A DNA stretch of 5,716 nucleotides from Chloroflexota bacterium (GTDB taxonomy: Bacteria > Chloroflexota > Anaerolineae > B4-G1): positions 1-5,716 of the forward strand of contig QMOE01000187.1 in assembly GCA_003648125.1 (NCBI GenBank), read 5' to 3'. Of this stretch, positions 1 through 4,582 are shown in pieces. The notes under the pieces are model-generated. The model saw nothing but the letters and a program-made list of their open reading frames with translations. It made no database searches and was not told the DNA's origin. Made by a program: the position numbers and the translations under genes. How positions within the stretch are numbered: the first letter of the stretch is position 1; each line of letters begins with the position of its first letter.

Positions 1-204
1 CCGGACACTTTTGCCAAGTTTCTGTTACACAGAGATTCACGGAGGATTCACAGAGACGCCTGTCTGCCGACAGGCAGGCACAGAAATTCTTTGCAGGAAT
101 CTGCTAGTACGAAGCGACTCTTTATTTCAACATCTCAGTGTATCTCTGTGCCTTCTCTGCGCTCTCTGTGTAACTGATTTTGGCCTCTTTGAAAAAGTGT
201 CCGG
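1..204. repeat. MITE-like inverted-repeat element (non-coding)
   Basis: The two ends are perfect 12-base inverted repeats: CCGGACACTTTT at 1-12 and its reverse complement at 193-204. Further inside, GTTACACAGAGA at 24-35 pairs with 163-174, and CACAGAGA at 49-56 pairs with 143-150, with similar spacing on each side (13 and 12 bases), so the whole unit could fold into one long imperfect hairpin. A GC-rich palindrome lies inside the left arm. The stretch has no believable gene and is more AT-rich than the genes beside it. The right end is followed by TA, as expected for IS630/mariner-type insertion, but the left flank is outside the window, so no target duplication can be checked and the element may start before base 1. 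I infer a non-autonomous miniature transposable element or dispersed intergenic repeat. No transposase is present. Confidence 0.6.
58..79. repeat. GC-rich palindrome inside the inverted-repeat element
   Basis: CCTGTC at 59-64 pairs with GACAGG at 69-74 around a TGCC loop. A competing pairing of CTGCC (64-68) with GGCAG (73-77) is also possible, so the segment is close to self-complementary in two registers. It lacks a T tract and is not a convincing terminator. It resembles short palindromes scattered between genes in many environmental bacterial genomes (recollection, not searched). Confidence 0.5.
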
Positions 205-254
205 TAGTCAATTACAAGTAGGAGGTTGCTTCTCTAGCGAGCCGGTTCGAGACG

Positions 255-282
255 TTGTGCAAGTCACCATTGTGTGTATAAT
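255..282 (+). promoter_or_regulatory. Predicted sigma-70-type promoter of the response regulator gene, possibly leaderless
   Basis: A perfect TATAAT at 277-282 lies 16 bases downstream of TTGTGC at 255-260, a fair match to a TTGACA -35 box. Transcription would be expected to begin about 7 bases after the -10 box, near 289-290, while the ATG of the downstream gene is at 292. The mRNA would then have almost no 5' leader. This agrees with the absence of a clear Shine-Dalgarno sequence directly before that ATG. The -10 box is strong; the -35 and the start point are inference. Confidence 0.55.
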
Positions 283-291
283 TGGGAAACG

Positions 292-957
292 ATGGGATCA
301 CTGCGTATTTTACTGGTGGACGACCATTTGCTGTTCCGTAAGGGAGTGGCCCAGTTGCTCGACGCCCAGCCTGATTTCGAGGTAGTAGGTGAGGCAGCGG
401 ACGGGCTGGAGGCAATCAAGCAAACACGGTTGTTGCGTCCAGACCTGGTGTTGATGGACATTCGCATGCCCAAATGCGATGGGCTGGAAGCCACCCAGCG
501 CATCAAAACCCAGATGCCAGATGTGCGGGTGGTGATGCTGACCGTTTCTGGAGATGAACAAGACTTGACAAACGCCGTGCGCTCCGGGGCGGATGGGTAT
601 TTGCTCAAAGATCTCCGGCCAGAAGCCCTCTTTCAGCAATTACGCGGCCTTGCATTGGGAGAGACCCCAATTTCGCGGGCCATGACGGGCAAGCTGTTCC
701 ACCAATTGGCGCATCAGAGCCGGCCAACCGTGCAGCCGGCAGCAGCCGCCGTGCTTTCGGCACGCGAGTGTGAAGTTCTGGCGCTGATCGCGTATGGTTA
801 TTCCAATCAAGAGATCGCGGACGAGCTAGGAATAGCCCGCAACACTGTAAAGAACCACCTGCGCAGCATTCTCGCTAAACTGGGGGTCAGAAATCGGGCT
901 CAGGCAGCCGCTTACGCCGTGAACCACAGGCTGGTGTGCTTGCCAACAGAGAATTGA
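292..957 (+). CDS. Two-component response regulator, NarL/FixJ (LuxR-type HTH) family
   Basis: This 221-residue protein has the standard two-domain layout. The receiver domain (about residues 4-120) shows the acidic pair D10-D11, the phosphoacceptor D56 in LVLMDIRMP, T84, Y103 and the conserved K106 in GYLLKD. A linker of about 30 residues leads to a LuxR-type helix-turn-helix at about 155-210, with LSAREcEVL, the NQEIADELGIARNTVKNHL recognition unit and a KLGVRNRAQA end. The family is phosphorylated by a histidine kinase, then dimerises and binds DNA as a transcription regulator in the cytoplasm. I chose ATG 292 over an in-frame GTG at 274 because that GTG lies within and just before the TATAAT box and would add a non-family MYNWET extension. 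No kinase gene is in view, so signal and targets are unknown. It converges on nrnA with a 29-base gap and is not part of the minus-strand operon. Confidence 0.93.
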   Translation: MGSLRILLVDDHLLFRKGVAQLLDAQPDFEVVGEAADGLEAIKQTRLLRPDLVLMDIRMPKCDGLEATQRIKTQMPDVRVVMLTVSGDEQDLTNAVRSGADGYLLKDLRPEALFQQLRGLALGETPISRAMTGKLFHQLAHQSRPTVQPAAAAVLSARECEVLALIAYGYSNQEIADELGIARNTVKNHLRSILAKLGVRNRAQAAAYAVNHRLVCLPTEN

Positions 958-983
958 GGCAGCAGAGGCAGATACGGTAACCG

Positions 984-1025
984 GCCCTACGTGTTGCGCT
1001 GGCGGACCAGGCTGGCCCGTAGGGC
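984..1025. other. Hairpin-capable sequence at the convergent gene junction
   Basis: GCCCTACG at 984-991 is the inverted complement of CGTAGGGC at 1018-1025, and an inner CTGG/CCAG pair (999-1002 with 1007-1010) could form a small nested stem. It spans the nrnA stop codon and lies just past the end of the response regulator gene, where a shared transcription stop would be useful. There is no T tract on either strand, so it does not qualify as a standard intrinsic terminator. It could be a 3'-end stabilising or Rho-assisting structure, or chance. Confidence 0.3.
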
Positions 1026-1949
1026 AGCCAACACATTGGACTGGGCCTTTTCCAACGGGCCGGAGAGATTACAGCCAGCAGCGAGAGCGTGCCCCCCGCC
1101 GCCGAATTGGAGCGCCACCTGCGCCACGTCAAAGCCCGGCACAGCGCGCAACCCAACCTCAATGCGACCATCCTCACGCTCGGCAAAGACGACAGCGGCG
1201 TCGGCCCCATCGGCGCTGACGAGGAAATTAGCCAGCCCGGTATCGCCGTTGCTCTCGTCGCCTGCCGCGCGGCGCATAGCCAGCGATATGCCGGTCCAGG
1301 CCACCCGGTCCTCAATCTGAAACCGAGTCAGCGCCGCCCCCCACAGGAGAATCGCGGAAACAGGGCGACGATTGAGGGCATGCTGGGTGATACGAGGGAG
1401 CGAGGCCCCGGCCTTCATCAGCCGCAGCGCAGCCTCCATCACCTGAATGGTGACATTGCTCGTGCTAAAGCTGCGTGTATCGGAGACAATGCCGGTCAGC
1501 AGGCAAGTGGACAGATCAGCATTGAGCGGGATCTCCATGTAATCCAACAATCGCAACACGACTTGGGCGGCGGACGAGGCGTGAGGATCTACCAGGTTGA
1601 CGTCGCCGAACTCGAGATTGGTCAGGTGATGGTCAATGTTGAGCAGCGGCACGTCGTCGAAACCCGGCATCTGCGGAAAATGGCCGAGCCTCCCCATATC
1701 AGAGCAGTCGAGAGAGATGACGAGATCAAAGGTGGTATTGACCTCTTGCACTATGCTTTCGACGCCGGGGATGTAATTGAAACGAGCAAAAACAGGGTCA
1801 GAGCAAGCCAAAATCGGCTCCAGCCCCTCGTGGCGCAAGGCGTGTCCCAAACCGGTCAGGCTGCCGACGGCGTCTCCATCGGGGGCAACGTGACATATCA
1901 ACAGAGGATAGCGGGCTGATCGGATGAGCTGACTAGCCTGCTCTAACAT
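987..1949 (-). CDS. nrnA: DHH/DHHA1 phosphoesterase, NrnA-like oligoribonuclease / pAp phosphatase
   Basis: This 320-residue protein has all DHH-family motifs: H20-V-A-P-D24-G-D26 (motif I), D81 in LVISLDCSD (motif II), D106-H107-H108 in NIDHHLTN (motif III) and D157 in TGIVSDTRSF (motif IV). These bind the catalytic Mn ions. The C-terminal DHHA1 domain carries GGGGH at 283-287 and AAG at 290-292, which contact the nucleic acid. Family members of this size degrade 2-5 nt RNAs and convert pAp to AMP in the cytoplasm, recycling nanoRNA and sulfur-pathway by-product. NrnA genes beside rbfA are common in this operon type. The start is uncertain. ATG at 1949 has AGAAGG upstream but at short spacing (3 bases), while an in-frame GTG at 1967 would add six residues (MTKKKA). 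Either start lies within rbfA (overlap 17 or 35 bases), which implies translational coupling. It appears to be the last gene of the operon. Specificity for nanoRNA rather than cyclic dinucleotides is inferred from size and context. Confidence 0.9.
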   Translation of the reverse strand: MLEQASQLIRSARYPLLICHVAPDGDAVGSLTGLGHALRHEGLEPILACSDPVFARFNYIPGVESIVQEVNTTFDLVISLDCSDMGRLGHFPQMPGFDDVPLLNIDHHLTNLEFGDVNLVDPHASSAAQVVLRLLDYMEIPLNADLSTCLLTGIVSDTRSFSTSNVTIQVMEAALRLMKAGASLPRITQHALNRRPVSAILLWGAALTRFQIEDRVAWTGISLAMRRAAGDESNGDTGLANFLVSADGADAAVVFAEREDGRIEVGLRAVPGFDVAQVALQFGGGGHALAAGCNLSGPLEKAQSNVLAALRASLVRQRNT

Positions 1950-2307
1950 CGCCTTCTTCTTTGTCACCGAGCCCCAGTTCTTTTAGTATACCGGCGATAT
2001 GCTCACCGCGCTCTAACGAGGGGTCGTAATGGAAGACCAATTTCGGGGTATTGCGCAGCCGCAGCCGACGCCCCAACTCGCGCCGCAGCCAACCGGCCGC
2101 GCTATCCAGGCCAGCCTGGACTGCCGCTTGCTCCTCGGCTCCGCCTAACACGCTAAAGTGCACATCAGCGCGAGTAGTGTCGGGAGTAACCACCACATCG
2201 GTGATGGTGACCATTTGCAGGCGTGGGTCGTTGGCTTTCCGCCCCAACAAATTCATCAGGTGGGTGCGGATCATGTCAGAGACCCGGCGTTGATATTTCT
2301 TGCTCAT
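1933..2307 (-). CDS. rbfA: 30S ribosome-binding factor A (RbfA)
   Basis: This 124-residue protein has the usual RbfA length and matches the family along its length. The basic N-terminus (SKKYQRRVSDMIR) is followed by DPRLQMVTITDVVVTPDTTRA at about 27-47, the AAG kink at 70-72 that replaces the GxxG of ordinary KH domains, and PKLVFHYDPSLERGEHI at about 88-104. RbfA binds the immature 30S subunit near the 5' end of 16S rRNA and aids its late processing and cold tolerance. It lies 21 bases after infB, the classic neighbour, and its end overlaps nrnA. No good Shine-Dalgarno precedes its ATG. Instead, a seven-codon reading frame (2304-2327) begins just after the infB stop and ends in a TGA overlapping the rbfA ATG, which may couple translation. 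Confidence 0.94.
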   Translation of the reverse strand: MSKKYQRRVSDMIRTHLMNLLGRKANDPRLQMVTITDVVVTPDTTRADVHFSVLGGAEEQAAVQAGLDSAAGWLRRELGRRLRLRNTPKLVFHYDPSLERGEHIAGILKELGLGDKEEGDVRAG

Positions 2308-2328
2308 CCAAGTTCAAGATTTGTCATG

Positions 2329-4140
2329 TTACGAAGCGACTTCCTGCCGCTCCTTCACGTAGAACTGGATCACGTCGCCGATGGCGAAATCGTCAAAGTC
2401 TTCCAGCCCCACGCCACACTCAAAGCCCGTCCGCACCTGGCGCGCGTCTTTCTCAAACCGCTTGAGGGAGGAAACGTGGCCGTCGTATAATTGCTCTTTG
2501 CCTCTAAAAACACGCGCACGGGAATTGCGCCGCGCTTCTCCCTCACGAATATAGCACCCGGCCACAACTCCGACCTTGGTAACTTTGAAAATATCCCGTA
2601 CTTCGGCCCTCCCCACCACCACATCTACGTAGACCGGCTCCAATAATCCCTTGAGAGCCTTGTTTATCTCGTCCACCAATTTGTAAATGATGTCGTAGAT
2701 GCGGATGTCCACACCAGCGCTTTCCGCCATACGGCGGGCGGCCGGATCAGGGTGCACCTGGAAACCAACGACGATAGCGTGCGAGGCAAAGGCCAGATTG
2801 ATATCCGATTCGTTGATGTTGCCGGCAGCGGCGTGTATGACGTGGACTTTCAGGTCTTCGCTCAGGTCACTGCCTAACTTCTCCAGCGAGTTGACGATAG
2901 GCTCAATAGAACCCTGGACGTCGGTCTTGACGATCAAGTTAAGCTCTTTGGCTTGCCCGGCCTGAATGCGGCTGGAGAAATCGTCGAGAGTAAAAGCCAT
3001 GACAGGAGCGGCGGCCCTGGCGGTCATCTCTGCCTTGCGATTGGCAACGATGGCTCGCGCAGCACGCTCGTTCGCCACGACTTGGAAGAACTCGCCCGCC
3101 TCGGGCACGTCGGAGAGGCCCAAGACCACGACGGGGGTCGAGGGCAGCGCTTCCCGGATGGGATGCCCAGCCCCGTCGAACATCTGGCGCACGCGCCCGT
3201 GTGCGAGATTGGCTACTATGGTGTCTCCTGTGTGCAATGTGCCATTCTGCACCAGCAAGGTAGCCGTCGCGCCTCGGGTGCGTTCCAAGCGCCCTTCCAA
3301 TACCGTGCCCGACGCGGACTGATTAGGATTGGCCTTGATCTCTGTGGAATCGGCGACGAGTAAAATGGCCTCCAACAGATCATCTAGACCGGTTTTTTGT
3401 TTAGCCGAGACAGGCACGCACAGCGTGGTTCCGCCCCAGTCGTCAGGCGTCAGACCCATCTCGGACAATTGTTGCTTTACCATCTCTGGTTGAGCATTGG
3501 GCTTGTCCATTTTATTGAGGGCAATAATGATGGGAACACGGGCGGCCCGGATGTGGTTGATAGCTTCGACCGTCTGGGGCATCACACCGTCGTCGGCAGC
3601 TACGACCAGGATAGCTATGTCAGTGGTGTGAGCGCCACGGGCGCGCATCGCTGCAAAGGCTTCGTGCCCTGGGGTATCGAGGAACGTGATACTGTGTCCG
3701 TCGTGCTCAATCTGGTAAGCACCGATGTGCTGCGTGATGCCGCCGGCCTCGCCAGCCACCACGTCAGCGTGGCGGATAGCGTCCAGCAGCGAAGTCTTGC
3801 CGTGATCCACATGTCCCAAAACAGTGACAACTGGGGGGCGAAGTTCTAGTTTCGCCGGGTCTTCGTTGGCGTAAAGACGTTCCCAGAGCAAAGTCGGTCC
3901 CTCTTCGGCGATTTCCTCGCTGACAAGCGGCACTTGCTCCCTGGGTTCAAATCCCATCTCTTGGGCCACGATTGCGGCCGTCTCGTAGTCCATCTGCTGG
4001 TTGATGTTCGCCATGATGCCGGCATTCATCAACTCTTTGATGACGACAATGGGGCTGACTTCCGTCAATTCGGCCAGACGGCGCACTGTCAAGATCTCTG
4101 GAATCTCGACTATTCGCTTTTCTTGTGCTTGTTCAGCCAT
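2329..4140 (-). CDS. infB: Translation initiation factor IF-2 (compact form)
   Basis: IF-2 is a GTPase that brings fMet-tRNA to the 30S subunit and promotes 50S joining. This 603-residue version has a single IF2_N domain (about 12-65), a short linker, then the G domain with G1 GHVDHGKT at 109-116, the G2 segment [10 protein letters not shown] at 133-142, G3 DTPGH at 155-159 (H159 is the catalytic histidine), G4 NKMD at 209-212 and G5 SAK at 245-247. A beta-barrel domain follows from about 275 ([20 protein letters not shown]), then domain III and the C-terminal fMet-binding C2 domain with VAGC at 526-529, SLKRFEKD at 558-565 and ECG at 574-576. It lacks the long charged N-terminal extension found in proteobacterial IF-2, as in several deep-branching phyla. 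Its ATG directly follows the rnpM TAG (no spacer), with AGGAG seven bases upstream. Confidence 0.97.
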   Translation of the reverse strand: MAEQAQEKRIVEIPEILTVRRLAELTEVSPIVVIKELMNAGIMANINQQMDYETAAIVAQEMGFEPREQVPLVSEEIAEEGPTLLWERLYANEDPAKLELRPPVVTVLGHVDHGKTSLLDAIRHADVVAGEAGGITQHIGAYQIEHDGHSITFLDTPGHEAFAAMRARGAHTTDIAILVVAADDGVMPQTVEAINHIRAARVPIIIALNKMDKPNAQPEMVKQQLSEMGLTPDDWGGTTLCVPVSAKQKTGLDDLLEAILLVADSTEIKANPNQSASGTVLEGRLERTRGATATLLVQNGTLHTGDTIVANLAHGRVRQMFDGAGHPIREALPSTPVVVLGLSDVPEAGEFFQVVANERAARAIVANRKAEMTARAAAPVMAFTLDDFSSRIQAGQAKELNLIVKTDVQGSIEPIVNSLEKLGSDLSEDLKVHVIHAAAGNINESDINLAFASHAIVVGFQVHPDPAARRMAESAGVDIRIYDIIYKLVDEINKALKGLLEPVYVDVVVGRAEVRDIFKVTKVGVVAGCYIREGEARRNSRARVFRGKEQLYDGHVSSLKRFEKDARQVRTGFECGVGLEDFDDFAIGDVIQFYVKERQEVAS

Positions 4141-4479
4141 CTACACTCTCCTCTCTGTTGTCTCTTCGTCCTCGGTCCTCGTTGCCAGGTGTTGAGGTAA
4201 TCCGCTCGCATATTCCCGCAGATGGGCCTTGACTTCCTCTGTCAGCGTTACCTTGAGCGCCCGCTCTAGTTGTTGCCGCGCCAGCGCTCTCTCCCAGCAA
4301 TCACGTTGACGGCAGAGATAAGCGCCGCGCCCACTGCGCTTGCCCGTCTCATCCACCATCACTGTGCTCTCACCCTCAGGCGAAGAAAGCCGCACGATGC
4401 GCACCAGATCCCGCTTGGGTCGTAGCGTGCGACAGGCGATACAGGTGCGTTGTGGCACGTGCTTGGGCCGCTTGCTCAT
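4141..4479 (-). CDS. rnpM: RNase P modulator RnpM (YlxR family, DUF448)
   Basis: This 112-residue protein shows the YlxR signature. PQRTCIACRTLRPKRDLVRIVR near the start carries the conserved RTCIxCR and K/R-rich strand, and GRGAYLCRQRDCWERAL follows further on. YlxR proteins are small, basic RNA-binding proteins almost always encoded between nusA and infB. The Bacillus/Clostridium family member has been reported to bind RNase P RNA and modulate its activity, hence RnpM. The core is followed by a tail of about 40 residues ending in acidic and arginine-rich sequence. I chose ATG 4479 because GAGG lies six bases upstream. An in-frame TTG at 4503 would add eight residues (MRLFSRQQ) without a ribosome binding site and would begin right after the hairpin repeat. 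The usual next gene, ylxQ (L7Ae family), is missing, and infB follows at once. Confidence 0.92.
   Translation of the reverse strand: MSKRPKHVPQRTCIACRTLRPKRDLVRIVRLSSPEGESTVMVDETGKRSGRGAYLCRQRDCWERALARQQLERALKVTLTEEVKAHLREYASGLPQHLATRTEDEETTERRV
4148..4152 (-). promoter_or_regulatory. Ribosome binding site of infB, embedded in the end of rnpM
   Basis: On the minus strand AGGAG lies seven bases before the infB ATG and inside the last codons of rnpM. Since the rnpM stop directly touches the infB start (TAGATG), terminating ribosomes cover this site, which suggests re-initiation or coupled translation. It supports ATG 4140 as the infB start. Confidence 0.7.
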
Positions 4480-4485
4480 TTGCTG

Positions 4486-4490
4486 CCTCG
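4486..4490 (-). promoter_or_regulatory. Ribosome binding site that fixes the rnpM start
   Basis: CGAGG on the minus strand, with GAGG ending six bases before ATG 4479, is the only reasonable Shine-Dalgarno in the nusA-rnpM gap near a start codon. It favours ATG 4479 over the upstream in-frame TTG at 4503. Confidence 0.6.
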
Positions 4491-4506
4491 AAAATAGCCT
4501 CAACTT

Positions 4507-4544
4507 TGTAGGTCAGAGGCGTCACGTTAAAAACGTGACCTACA
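4507..4544. repeat. Intercistronic hairpin repeat between nusA and rnpM
   Basis: GTCACGTT at 4521-4528 pairs with AACGTGAC at 4532-4539 around an AAA loop, and TGTAG at 4507-4511 pairs with CTACA at 4540-4544, leaving a one-sided bulge of about nine bases. The bulged sequence begins with a second copy of GGTC, so the pairing can slip. On the operon (minus) strand no U run follows the stem, so it should not terminate nusA-rnpM transcription. On the plus strand it is followed by TTTTT (4545-4549), so it could stop antisense transcripts. The form resembles small palindromic dispersed repeats. It might instead be an mRNA processing or stability element that sets different levels of nusA and the downstream genes. 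Confidence 0.5.
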
Positions 4545-4560
4545 TTTTTGTCCTTGAAAG

Positions 4561-4573
4561 TGAACCTGGTTCA
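4561..4573. repeat. 13-base dyad just after the nusA stop
   Basis: TGAACC-T-GGTTCA is a perfect 6-base inverted repeat around a single central base, ten bases downstream of the nusA stop codon on the coding strand. The one-base centre makes it a poor full-length RNA hairpin and a better candidate for a dimeric protein-binding site, but no function can be assigned. Chance is possible. Confidence 0.3.
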
Positions 4574-4582
4574 TGATGACTA

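Noticed and set aside
109..120. TACGAAGCGACT shared with the infB 3' end near 2330
   Set aside because: A 12-base match only, with unrelated flanks; in infB it is ordinary coding sequence.
220..228. Perfect AGGAGG Shine-Dalgarno-like sequence upstream of the response regulator
   Set aside because: No start codon sits at a workable distance with an open frame; the TTG right after it reaches a TAG within a few codons. Too far from ATG 292 to serve it.
241..254. GCCGGTTCGAGAC resembling a tRNA T-arm
   Set aside because: No acceptor, D or anticodon stems can be drawn around it, and the promoter occupies the sequence beyond.
11..385. A 124-codon plus-strand open frame through the left-hand region
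   Set aside because: It runs across the inverted-repeat element, the promoter and into the response regulator gene in another frame. It is Cys/Ser-rich, matches no family and has no ribosome binding site.
1089..1919. 276-codon plus-strand open frame opposite nrnA
   Set aside because: It is the antisense shadow of a gene with all catalytic motifs intact, and the translation has no recognisable family features.
4507..4549. Hairpin plus TTTTT as an intrinsic terminator of the operon
   Set aside because: The T run lies on the plus-strand side only. For the minus-strand transcript it precedes the stem, so it cannot serve as the operon terminator.
4529..4573. 15-codon frame on the minus strand in the nusA-rnpM gap (MNQVHF...)
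   Set aside because: No ribosome binding site and it runs into the hairpin repeat, so it is unlikely to be translated.
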